Shown one piece after another: positions 17,234-24,797 of a stretch of 64,000 bases of DNA (the first letter of the stretch is position 1; the number at the start of each line of letters is the position of its first letter). Source of the DNA: an uncultured bacterium (GTDB lineage Bacteria; Verrucomicrobiota; Kiritimatiellia; RFP12; UBA1067); NCBI GenBank assembly GCA_902779075.1, contig CACZAK010000005.1, positions 30,827-94,826 of the forward strand, read 5' to 3'. Position numbers and translations under genes: made by a program. The notes below the pieces were generated by a model. That model searched no databases and was not told the DNA's origin. It saw nothing but the letters and a program-made list of their open reading frames with translations.

Positions 17234-18046
17234 TCATGTCCTAACAAGGGACGACTCAACAACCATCTTCGATATCTTCTGCCTGTACCCCTGAACCAAC
17301 ACCTCTTTAACGATATTACCCGCCGGATCGCTCCCATCAATCCGCGTACACGTATCTACGTCATAACGTCCATTAGGCCGGACTGTAAGTTGTTCCAATT
17401 TTCCCAGGGTCCCAAGTTTTTGCCCAAGATCAAAGAAAAAGTCAAACAGGCGAGTCATAGTCTCCGCATCCTGTTCGCCTTCAATGAATTTCGACTTGCA
17501 AATGGAACAGAATTCCTGCAATTTCTCCGCCTGAACGCCAGAGCAACAGAAATAAAGCATGTCCTCCCCATTTATAATACCCCCAATCCTCTTCCTTGAG
17601 CTTTCGGATAGACTCTGATATGTTGCATATGCTTTTTCTGCCGCCGAGAACCCACCCACGCGCTTCTGCGCCTCTTCCAACGCGGCTTCTTGCTTGACTA
17701 GCTCTGACCGCAGTCGTTTAATCTCTTGTCGCGATTGATCCAGTTGTCGTTCCGTTTCTGAAAGCTTATCGTTAAGGGTGGAAACCTGCCGATTAAGTCC
17801 CCGGCACCCAGAGCGAATATCTTCTATTTCGTTAGTTTCAGGCACCAAAATTGTCGGCTCTTCCGCTCTTGCTACTGTCGGTAGCTTGGTACTGACCGGG
17901 CCAAGCAAAATCTGGCGAATGCGATCAGCAATATCTTCGTCTCTCAACCATGCGAGAATCAAACGTTTGAACAACATCGTTGTTGATTCCTCCTGTCTGT
18001 CCTTGGGCATTATCGGCCGCTTTCGTGTGTGTTTCTTCCTTGGCAT
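17234..18046 (-). CDS. Coiled-coil protein with GrpE-like C-terminal domain
   Basis: The protein has 270 residues. The start at 18046 shares its A with the stop of the upstream CxxC gene (TGATG); longer frame extensions are artefacts over that gene. A basic N-terminus (MPRKKHTRKRP) is followed by a long coiled coil (about 83-130), a helical domain (135-215) and a beta-type end. The end 'GNIVKEVLVQGYRQKISKMV' (243-262), continuing to 'ESSLVR', parallels the GrpE beta-domain signature (…VVEVLQKGY…RVIRPAMVKV). GrpE is the nucleotide-exchange factor of Hsp70, is a coiled-coil dimer, and the next gene is Hsp70-like. A dedicated exchange factor is therefore a strong inference. Overall similarity is low. 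Confidence 0.65.
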   Translation of the reverse strand: MPRKKHTRKRPIMPKDRQEESTTMLFKRLILAWLRDEDIADRIRQILLGPVSTKLPTVARAEEPTILVPETNEIEDIRSGCRGLNRQVSTLNDKLSETERQLDQSRQEIKRLRSELVKQEAALEEAQKRVGGFSAAEKAYATYQSLSESSRKRIGGIINGEDMLYFCCSGVQAEKLQEFCSICKSKFIEGEQDAETMTRLFDFFFDLGQKLGTLGKLEQLTVRPNGRYDVDTCTRIDGSDPAGNIVKEVLVQGYRQKISKMVVESSLVRT

Positions 18047-18255
18047 CACAGCTTCTCCCACTTGCTCCAGCGGAAACAGGTGCTGGCGCCGCCGAACTTG
18101 CGACCGTCCCATGCGCGGCAGTTGACGGCGGGCAGAACTCCGCCAATGCGCACAAACTTGGGGTCTGCGCCCACGAAAATGAGCTTCCGCGCGCCGCTCC
18201 ACCAGCGGCACGTCGCGCACTTTTTCTGCGCTATCGGTATGTCAAGTTGCGCCAT
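18046..18255 (-). CDS. Small CxxC protein, copy B (first gene of operon B)
   Basis: The protein has 69 residues with cysteines at 13, 16, 46 and 60, differing from copy A (6423-6632) only at Ala22, Ile26 and Ala57. GAAGGAAAGAG provides the ribosome site. Its TGA overlaps the ATG of the GrpE-like gene by one base, giving tight coupling. The conservative differences suggest both copies are functional. Its role is unknown; a CxxC...C...C set is compatible with a small zinc- or iron-binding regulator. Confidence 0.75.
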   Translation of the reverse strand: MAQLDIPIAQKKCATCRWWSGARKLIFVGADPKFVRIGGVLPAVNCRAWDGRKFGGASTCFRWSKWEKL

Positions 18256-18332
18256 TCTTTATCTCTTTCCTTCACCGCGCGGAATGCCACCATTGCGGCT
18301 ACATTCTTCACGGTTCCTCGGCGTTGCGTTGA

Positions 18333-18361
18333 AGTTTAGCACCTCTCTCACCCGCGCGCAA
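18333..18361 (-). promoter_or_regulatory. Operon B promoter (conserved with operon A)
   Basis: Minus strand: -35 TTGCGC (18361-18356), 17-nt spacer, extended -10 TGC-TAAACT (hexamer 18338-18333). It is identical in hexamers, extended -10 and spacing to 6683-6711, with conserved flanks running from about 18300 to 18470, including CCATAACACTT and a T-rich tract near 18450-18470. Confidence 0.65.
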
Positions 18362-18476
18362 GCACGAAGGCAAAATGTACCTCACATCACAGCCAAGCAA
18401 CCAACCGTTATGTAAGTAATACGCAGCAGAACACGAAGTGTTATGGGGAAAAATAAAAAAATTTCACGCCTCGCAC

Positions 18477-19073
18477 CTACTCCCCGTACGCAGCCTCGAC
18501 GGCGGCGATCATGTGGTCAATGCGAAACTTGATCTGGCGAAGCGCATTGTGTGTAATTCCCAGGCGCGTGGCTACATCGGCAGCTGGTTCGCCGTTGAGC
18601 GCGTAGGCGCGATACGCCGCCACCGTGCGTGGGTCCAGCATGGTCCGCGAAAGAACATGCTCAACGGCTGCGGCATGCCGTGCCTCCATGAGATGCATGT
18701 CAACGTAGGCCGCCGCGTCGGGCGTCTCGTCAAGTATCTCCACTTCTTCGGCAGAGACTGTTTCCCCCACACCGCGTGCAAGGTTACGGCGATGCCGATC
18801 AATCAACAGACGGCGCACCATTGTTCCCAAATAGGCTCGGAAACGGCCCTTTTCCGGACGATATACTTCTGTGCGCAAGACGTTCACCAGTCGCACGAAT
18901 ATCTCCTGAACTACATCGTCCACGTCCGACGGCACCACGTCGCCACGTGCGCCGATGAACGCTCGGATCACCGGCGTGTACAGCTCAACAAACCGCGCCC
19001 ATTCGGCGGCATCGTCGCCGTTTGCGTATTCGGCAATCTTGTGGAGCAAGGTTTTTGGGGTGTCGGGAAACAT
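18477..19073 (-). CDS. ECF-type RNA polymerase sigma factor
   Basis: The protein has 198 residues. Region 2 is visible as 'DVDDVVQEIFVRLV' (about 50-63) followed by 'GRFRAYLGTMVRRLLIDRHRR', the usual ECF region 2.3-2.4. Region 4 is the C-terminal helix-turn-helix 'EPAADVATRLGITHNALRQI' (about 161-180). ECF factors redirect RNA polymerase to stress or surface-response promoters. The gene follows a Ser/Thr kinase gene, a pairing common in PVC and planctomycete-type genomes, so phosphorylation control is plausible. No ribosome site precedes the ATG; instead a 7-bp tandem repeat fills the junction. No membrane anti-sigma gene is seen. Confidence 0.85.
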   Translation of the reverse strand: MFPDTPKTLLHKIAEYANGDDAAEWARFVELYTPVIRAFIGARGDVVPSDVDDVVQEIFVRLVNVLRTEVYRPEKGRFRAYLGTMVRRLLIDRHRRNLARGVGETVSAEEVEILDETPDAAAYVDMHLMEARHAAAVEHVLSRTMLDPRTVAAYRAYALNGEPAADVATRLGITHNALRQIKFRIDHMIAAVEAAYGE

Positions 19074-19143
19074 AGTCGTTAGTGGTTAGTCGTTAGTCGT
19101 TAGTGGCTAGTGGTTAGTCGTTAGTCGTTAGTGGTTAGTCGTT
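19074..19143 (-). repeat. Ten-copy 7-bp tandem repeat between kinase and sigma factor genes
   Basis: On the minus strand this is ten units of ACTAACG, with ACTAACC and ACTAGCC variants, ending directly at the ATG of the sigma factor. The kinase stop codon (19137-19135) lies within the array. The unit length is not a multiple of three, but every frame of the repeat meets a TAA quickly. Slippage would mainly change the spacing between the kinase stop and the sigma-factor start. Confidence 0.8.
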
Positions 19144-20613
19144 AGGGTTGTCGGTTATCGAATGTTCAACCTCCACCCTTCTGGAGAATGGGTCGTTGGG
19201 CGGCCAAGTCGTACTCCAGCCCTTAGCGGTGGGCTGGACGTGGTTGACGAGGTTGGTGGGCGTGCGCACGTATATGCGCGTGCCGCGCGTTTCGGGCGCA
19301 TTACCACCAAAATAGACGTGCAGAAGGTTTGAACACCCCCCGAAAGCCGCCTGCCCTACATCGAGGAGGCCTTTTCCAAATCGGACCTCGCGCAGGGCGA
19401 AACAGTCACCAAACACATAGCTTTCCAGATGTTTCAGCGAGTCGGGCAACGCAACCGTCTCAAGCTGCGGACAACCGAAGAACGCGGCCGCATCGACCAA
19501 TTCCACGCCCTCCTCCACCGTGACGTGCCGAAGATCCGGCCACCGTTTGAACTGATCGGCCACAACACGCTTCATGGCGGCCTTCACAACAACTGAGGTC
19601 ACGCCGCCAGGGTCGATGTCCTGCATATCCTGTGGGCTTGAAACCCACAGCACGCCCGGCGGTGGCTGGGCGGTTTCGCTACCCGTTCGCAATGCAATCA
19701 GCACCCCTGCCGCAAGGGCGCCTAGTCCAAGCAAAAACATCCACCGTCGGCGGCTTGTTCCATGCTCCACTCCCACAATCGTGCGCATCGCCGGATCTTC
19801 AGAAAGGAGTCGTGGAAGATTCGTCTGCCAGAACGGGTCAAATGCAAGCAACAGGTCGAATGGAGACGTAGCCTTTCTTCCACCCGTATCCGCTGAACCC
19901 ATCGGCGGTTCGTACCACATGCCCGTCAAAAGGCGGAAAAAGAGAACTCCAAGCGCATACCAGTCTGATGCCGACGTCACGGGCTGTCCGGACCGCACCT
20001 CGGGCGCAAGGTAGAAATAGGTGCCCATCACTGGACGCGTACCGGTTGTCTGCCCCTCGATGAACGTTGTGGTTACGTCCAGCCGATTGCGCAGTTTGTC
20101 GTCGAAGATGCGGGAGATGCCGAAGTCGGAGAGCACGGCATGGCCGCCATCATCAAGCAGTACGTTCTCGAGTTTTACGTCGCGATGCACAATGCCGCGC
20201 GCATGAAGATAATCCAGCTCGTCCACCAGCTCGCGGAACCAGCACAGGGCCTGTTCATTAGAGATGCCCCCGCGCCGACGCGCATCCTCCAGCGTTTCCG
20301 GCTCGCCATCTGCGTTCAACACGAGATCCATCGCAAACCAGGGATTTCCTGTCGACTCGTCCACGCCCACGTCCCGTACCTTCACAAGGTGCGGATGGTC
20401 CAGCACGGCCAGGATTTTCGCCTCGGCATGGAAACGTTTCTCGAAAAACTCCTGGTTTTTCGCACCGCCCGTGAAGAGCTTCAGCGCGAGATGCGCTCCG
20501 GCAGCGTCCTCCACCTCGTACACCGTCCCCATGCCGCCATGTCCCAGCGGACGCACAATGCGGTAAGCTCCAATGTTACCAATGGCATAAGAGTCTGTCG
20601 CCGCTTTTTCCAT
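19135..20613 (-). CDS. Membrane-anchored Ser/Thr protein kinase with BspA-like LRR sensor domain
   Basis: The protein has 492 residues from the ATG at 20613, preferred over 20619 because a -10 box lies 6 nt upstream, giving a leaderless start. Hanks-type motifs: 'GHGGMGTVYEV', the VAIK-like 'LALKLF', catalytic 'HRDVKLENV', DFG and an APE-like 'YFYLAPEV', all within about the first 210 residues. A transmembrane helix (about 300-320, 'RWMFLLGLGALAAGVLIAL') separates the cytoplasmic kinase from an extracytoplasmic region with LRR_5/BspA-like repeats ('FGCPQLETVALPDSLKHLES', 'FGDCFALREVRF'). The layout suggests outside-in signalling to the ECF sigma factor encoded downstream. Confidence 0.85.
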   Translation of the reverse strand: MEKAATDSYAIGNIGAYRIVRPLGHGGMGTVYEVEDAAGAHLALKLFTGGAKNQEFFEKRFHAEAKILAVLDHPHLVKVRDVGVDESTGNPWFAMDLVLNADGEPETLEDARRRGGISNEQALCWFRELVDELDYLHARGIVHRDVKLENVLLDDGGHAVLSDFGISRIFDDKLRNRLDVTTTFIEGQTTGTRPVMGTYFYLAPEVRSGQPVTSASDWYALGVLFFRLLTGMWYEPPMGSADTGGRKATSPFDLLLAFDPFWQTNLPRLLSEDPAMRTIVGVEHGTSRRRWMFLLGLGALAAGVLIALRTGSETAQPPPGVLWVSSPQDMQDIDPGGVTSVVVKAAMKRVVADQFKRWPDLRHVTVEEGVELVDAAAFFGCPQLETVALPDSLKHLESYVFGDCFALREVRFGKGLLDVGQAAFGGCSNLLHVYFGGNAPETRGTRIYVRTPTNLVNHVQPTAKGWSTTWPPNDPFSRRVEVEHSITDNPND

Positions 20614-20619
20614 GCGCAT

Positions 20620-20625
20620 AGTATA
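20620..20625 (-). promoter_or_regulatory. Extended -10 of a probable leaderless kinase transcript
   Basis: The minus strand reads TGA-TATACT with the hexamer at 20625-20620, six nt before the ATG at 20613. No credible -35 hexamer is seen. Confidence 0.5.
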
Positions 20626-20656
20626 TCACATTTCCTTACCCAGACCCGCGGCATTA

Positions 20657-20665
20657 TGGTAAAAT
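20657..20665 (+). promoter_or_regulatory. Extended -10 of a probable leaderless acyltransferase transcript
   Basis: TGG-TAAAAT with the hexamer at 20660-20665, six nt before the ATG at 20672. It is divergent from the kinase promoter within a 58-bp intergenic region. Confidence 0.5.
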
Positions 20666-20671
20666 ATCGCC

Positions 20672-22042
20672 ATGGAAAACAACAGACGCCTTCTCTCGCT
20701 CGACATCCTCCGCGGACTCGACATGCTCCTTCTCACGGTCATCGGACCAGTTTTCTGGGCCGTGAACAAGGTATGGGCAATGCCCGACGCCGTCCAGCTG
20801 CAGTTCAAGCACGCCTGGGGCGGCTTCACGCTATGGGACATCATCATGCCGCTCTTCATCTTCTCCTGCGGCGCCGCCGTTCCATACGCGCTGTCAAAAC
20901 GTCTGGACGATGACGGCTGTGCGACCAGCGCGTTCTGGAAGCACGTATTCGGACGTTTCCTGCTCCTCTGGTTCTGCGGCATGCTCGTGCAGGGGAACCT
21001 CGCCTCGCTCGACCCGCTCAAGATCAGCCCCTACAACAACACGCTCCAGACCATTGCCGCCGGCTACCTGATCGCCGCTCTTGTGATGCTGATCCCCGTG
21101 CGCGCGCTTCGCGTAGCCATCCCCTTTATCCTTGCGGGAGCCTACGGCGCGCTCCTGCATTTCCTAGGCGACTACACCGTGGACGGGAACCTTGCGCAGG
21201 TCATTGAACAGAACGTTCTCCACGCCATCCTGCCCGACGGCAGCGCGGCGTTCAAGACGCACGGCTACACCTGGTTCCTCACCACGCTCATGTTCGGCGC
21301 AATGGCGCTCTGCGGCGCGCAGTGCGCAGAGATCCTGCGCGGCAAATGGCCGAATGGGCGGAAAGCGGCGGCGCTCTTCGTCCTCGGCGGCCTCCTCCTC
21401 GGCGCGGGATGGGGGCTGACGCTCGCCGTTCCGTGCATCAAGCACATCTACACCGTGAGCTTCACCTGCCAGGCGATGGGCTGGTGCGTGCTCGCGCTCG
21501 CCCTTCTCTACGTGCTGACGGACATTCTCCCGTGCCGACGCGGCTGGTGGATCATCACCCTCTACGGGCAATGCGCCCTTACGGCTTACATGGCGACGCA
21601 CTTCTTCAAGCCTGCGCTTGTAGCCTGCGAAAAAACGATCACGCAGGGTTTCCCACGCTACGTGGACAAGCAATACATGCCCCTCGCCGAAGCGCTCGTC
21701 ACGACCATCATCCTCACGATCATCCTCGTCATCCGCCGTCGGCTGCGCGGCACACGCCCAGTGACCGAGGACTCCAGCACGGACGCTGAACCCTCTGTAC
21801 CGCAGGCGTCGGGTACCGATGCCGCCCCTGCGTTCAAGAGCCAGCTGATGTCTGGTGCAATTGCCGACCGCTTCAAGATTCCCGGATTGGAAACCAAGCA
21901 AACCGCCGCGCCGCAAAGCGCGAACGAACCTGCTTCGCAGGCAACCCATGTGAAGACGAAACTCAAACTGCACGCATCGTCCGAGGAGACGCCGTCAGTG
22001 AGCCTCGAGCCAATTGTTCCCGACGCCGACCGAGACGTCTAG
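20672..22042 (+). CDS. DUF5009/HGSNAT-like multipass acyltransferase
   Basis: The protein has 456 residues. The N-terminus 'RRLLSLDILRGLDMLLLTVI' and 'WGGFTLWDIIMPLFIFSCG' are the hallmark opening of the DUF5009/heparan-alpha-glucosaminide N-acetyltransferase (YeiB-related) family. About ten transmembrane segments run to residue ~370, followed by a ~90-residue hydrophilic Ala/Ser/Pro/Thr-rich tail not usual for the family. Family members transfer acetyl groups across the membrane to glycan amino sugars. It is one of the few plus-strand genes, divergent from the kinase, and its 3' end overlaps polA tail-to-tail by 48 bp. The acceptor is unknown. Confidence 0.8.
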   Translation: MENNRRLLSLDILRGLDMLLLTVIGPVFWAVNKVWAMPDAVQLQFKHAWGGFTLWDIIMPLFIFSCGAAVPYALSKRLDDDGCATSAFWKHVFGRFLLLWFCGMLVQGNLASLDPLKISPYNNTLQTIAAGYLIAALVMLIPVRALRVAIPFILAGAYGALLHFLGDYTVDGNLAQVIEQNVLHAILPDGSAAFKTHGYTWFLTTLMFGAMALCGAQCAEILRGKWPNGRKAAALFVLGGLLLGAGWGLTLAVPCIKHIYTVSFTCQAMGWCVLALALLYVLTDILPCRRGWWIITLYGQCALTAYMATHFFKPALVACEKTITQGFPRYVDKQYMPLAEALVTTIILTIILVIRRRLRGTRPVTEDSSTDAEPSVPQASGTDAAPAFKSQLMSGAIADRFKIPGLETKQTAAPQSANEPASQATHVKTKLKLHASSEETPSVSLEPIVPDADRDV

Positions 22043-24784
22043 CGGCACGCCGAGGTCCAGCGCCCCCTCCATCTCGCGCTTCACGATTTCCTTCACGCGC
22101 TCGACCTCGTCGCGCGGCGTGTCGAAAAGCAGTTCGTCGTGTATCTGGAGGATCATTTTCGCACGGAGGCCGGCATCCTTGAACGCGCGGTCGACCTTGA
22201 CCATTGCGACCTTGATGAGATCAGCCGCAGTGCCCTGTACGGGCGTGTTGATTGCGTCGCGCTCGGCTGCCTGACGCACCGTCGCGTTACGTGACGAGAT
22301 GTCGCGCAGCGTCCGGCGGCGTCCGAGTGCCGTCACGGCATAACCCGTCTCGCGGGCCTTCGCTATCGCGGTGTCCATGAACGCGCGAATCTTCGGGTAG
22401 AGGCGGAAGTACGTCTCGATCAGGTCGGCCGCCTCACGACGCGGCACCTGCAGGCGCTGCGAAAGGCCGAACGCGGAAATGCCGTAGATGATGCCGAAGT
22501 TGACCATCTTGCACTTGCGGCGCATGTCGTCCGTCACGAGCGGCGGCATCACGTCGTAGACGCGCGCGGCCGTCTCGCGGTGGATGTCGGCCCCGTGCGC
22601 GAAGGCGTCAAGCATCGTCTCGTCCCCGCTCATCGCGGCCATGATCCGCAGTTCGATCTGCGAGTAGTCGGCCGAGACGAGAACGTGGTCCGCATCGCGC
22701 GGGACGATGGCGGCGCGGATCATCTTGCCGCGCTCCGTGCGAACGGGGATGTTCTGGAGGTTCGGGTCGGAAGAGGAGAGACGCCCCGTCTCGGTGAGCG
22801 CCTGGGCGAACGTGGTGTGGACGCGTCCGTCAAGCGGGTCTATGCACTGCGGAAGCTTGTCAACGTATGTGCTCTTCAACTTCGCGCAGGCCCTGTACTC
22901 AAGAATCTGACGCACGACGGGGTGGGCGTCTATGACCTTCAGGAGAGTCTTTTCGTCCGTGGAGAAATGCCCGGTCGTCGTCTTTTTGGCGGCAGCAGAA
23001 TCGATCTTCAGCTGTCCGAAGAGCAGGTCGCCGAGCTGCTTCGGGGAGTCGATGTTGAGGTCGGGGTTCCCGGCGGTAGTGCGAATGGACTCAGTAAGCG
23101 ACACGATTTCCCTGTCCAGTTCAAGGCCGTAGGCGTGGAGCGCGGCGGTGTCGATCTTCACTCCTTCACGCTCCATCTCCACAAGAATCGGCACAAGAGG
23201 CTCTTCACTCTCGGCGAGCGCCTGCAGCGCACCGGCGGAGGTAACTTGCGGACGCAGCACCTCGTCGAGCCGGAGCGTCACGTCGGCGTCCTCCGCCGCA
23301 TAGTCGCGCACGTCTTCCGGCGGCAATTCCGCCATGTTCTTCTGCTGTTCGCCGCGTTTGCGCTCGCCGATCAGTCGCGTAATCGGAATCGGGTCGTAGC
23401 CTAGGTATTCGCGGGCGAGGAAATCCATGTTGTGGAACGCGGCGGCGTCGAGAACGTAGTGTTCGAGCATCGTATCGCGCACTGTGGAGCCGAAACGGAT
23501 GCCGTAGCGGGAAAGTACGGCCATGTCGAACTTCGCGTTCTGCGCAACGAGCGTCTTTCCGGGATCGGCGAACGCGGCCGCGAACGTGGCAACAAACGTG
23601 AGGGCGGCACCATGCCCCTCGCCGGCGGGCCGCGCGGCCTCGAAAAGATCCTGCGCGGGCGGGGGAGTTTCGGTAGGCAGGAGGTGGTCAGGCACGGCGA
23701 CGTACCACGCCTTGCCAGGAGCCGTAGCGAAGGACATCCCCACGAGCCTGGCGGTGCGAGCATCGGTGGACGTCGTTTCCGTGTCGAAGGCGAACTTCGG
23801 GGCGGACTCCAACTCGTGCGCAAGCGCGGCAGCCTCGTCAAGCGTCTGCACGAGACGGTAGTCGTGTGGTACGTCCGCAAGCGTCTTGAAGGCGGGCTTC
23901 TCGGACTGGATGGCATCGTCGCCGAGGAAACGACGCGCGAGGGCGTTCAGCTCGAACTTCGTGCAGACGGCGCGGAGCTTCTCGGAATCGGGCTCCTGAC
24001 GCAGAAAATCGTCAAAAGAGACGTCCAGCGGCACGTCGGTACGGATGGTCGTAAGGAACTTGGACATGCGGGCGTCCTCTGCTCCCGACGCGACTTTCTC
24101 GGCGAGTTTGCCTTTCAGCTCGGCGGCGTGGTCTATGAGGTTCTCCACCGATCCGTACTGGGCGAGCAAAGTGATGGCGGTCTTCTCGCCCACCCCGCGC
24201 ACGCCGGGGATGTTGTCGGATGCGTCGCCGGCGAGCGCAAGCCAGTCGATCATCTGCCGTGGCGAGGAGAGCTGCCAGTGTTCGCACACCTTCGCCTCGT
24301 CGTAAATCTCCGGATCCCCGCCGCTGCGGCCGGGACGGAACAAGCGGATGTGCGGCGCCACGAGCTGCGCGGCATCTTTGTCCGGCGTGGCGAGATACAC
24401 GTCGAACCCCTCGGCCGCCGCGCGCACGGCGAGCGTGCCCATCACATCATCCGCCTCAAATCCCTTCAGGCGCAGCACGGGGAGGCGGAGGGCCTCCGCG
24501 AGCTCGAACGCATAAGGGATGGAGGCCGCGAGGTCTTCTGGCATCTTCTCGCGCTGCGCCTTGTAGGGCGGGTATGCCTCGTGGCGGAACGTGGGGCCGT
24601 CCGGATCCATCGCGAGCACCGCGTGCGTGGGGGCGAAATCCTTGAGGATGGAAGTCACGCCGTTCGCGAACCCGAACAGGGCGGACGTGTTGATGCCCGT
24701 CGACGTCAGACGCGGATTCCGCATGAAAGCGAAGTGTCCGCGGTAGAGGAACGGCATCAGGTCGATGATGAACAGTTTCTTCAT
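21995..24784 (-). CDS. polA: DNA polymerase I
   Basis: The protein has 929 residues from MKKLFIIDLMPFLYRGHFAF; the upstream ATG at 24826 is rejected because a TATACT box at 24797-24792 sits 7 nt before this ATG. The 5'-3' exonuclease domain (1-290) has 'KGFEADDVMGTLA' and 'GDASDNIPGVRGVGEKTA'. The 3'-5' proofreading domain keeps FDTET, 'LVAQNAKFDM' and YAAED, so it looks active. The polymerase domain has 'DYSQIELRIMAAMSGD' (motif A), 'RRKCKMVNFGIIYGIS' (motif B) and 'QIHDELLFD' (motif C). It functions in Okazaki-fragment maturation and repair. Length and motifs are normal for the family. Confidence 0.97.
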   Translation of the reverse strand: MKKLFIIDLMPFLYRGHFAFMRNPRLTSTGINTSALFGFANGVTSILKDFAPTHAVLAMDPDGPTFRHEAYPPYKAQREKMPEDLAASIPYAFELAEALRLPVLRLKGFEADDVMGTLAVRAAAEGFDVYLATPDKDAAQLVAPHIRLFRPGRSGGDPEIYDEAKVCEHWQLSSPRQMIDWLALAGDASDNIPGVRGVGEKTAITLLAQYGSVENLIDHAAELKGKLAEKVASGAEDARMSKFLTTIRTDVPLDVSFDDFLRQEPDSEKLRAVCTKFELNALARRFLGDDAIQSEKPAFKTLADVPHDYRLVQTLDEAAALAHELESAPKFAFDTETTSTDARTARLVGMSFATAPGKAWYVAVPDHLLPTETPPPAQDLFEAARPAGEGHGAALTFVATFAAAFADPGKTLVAQNAKFDMAVLSRYGIRFGSTVRDTMLEHYVLDAAAFHNMDFLAREYLGYDPIPITRLIGERKRGEQQKNMAELPPEDVRDYAAEDADVTLRLDEVLRPQVTSAGALQALAESEEPLVPILVEMEREGVKIDTAALHAYGLELDREIVSLTESIRTTAGNPDLNIDSPKQLGDLLFGQLKIDSAAAKKTTTGHFSTDEKTLLKVIDAHPVVRQILEYRACAKLKSTYVDKLPQCIDPLDGRVHTTFAQALTETGRLSSSDPNLQNIPVRTERGKMIRAAIVPRDADHVLVSADYSQIELRIMAAMSGDETMLDAFAHGADIHRETAARVYDVMPPLVTDDMRRKCKMVNFGIIYGISAFGLSQRLQVPRREAADLIETYFRLYPKIRAFMDTAIAKARETGYAVTALGRRRTLRDISSRNATVRQAAERDAINTPVQGTAADLIKVAMVKVDRAFKDAGLRAKMILQIHDELLFDTPRDEVERVKEIVKREMEGALDLGVPLDVSVGVGNNWLEAH

Positions 24785-24791
24785 TTGGGAA

Positions 24792-24797
24792 AGTATA
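24792..24797 (-). promoter_or_regulatory. Extended -10 of probable leaderless polA transcript
   Basis: The minus strand reads TGA-TATACT, ending 7 nt before the polA ATG. It lies between aroA's stop and polA, so polA need not depend on the exopolysaccharide operon. Confidence 0.5.

Noticed and set aside
8067..18255. Prophage or conjugative element
   Set aside because: HerA/DUF87 ATPase and a holin-like zipper protein could suggest it, but there are no capsid, tail, integrase, relaxase or T4SS genes and no attachment repeats.
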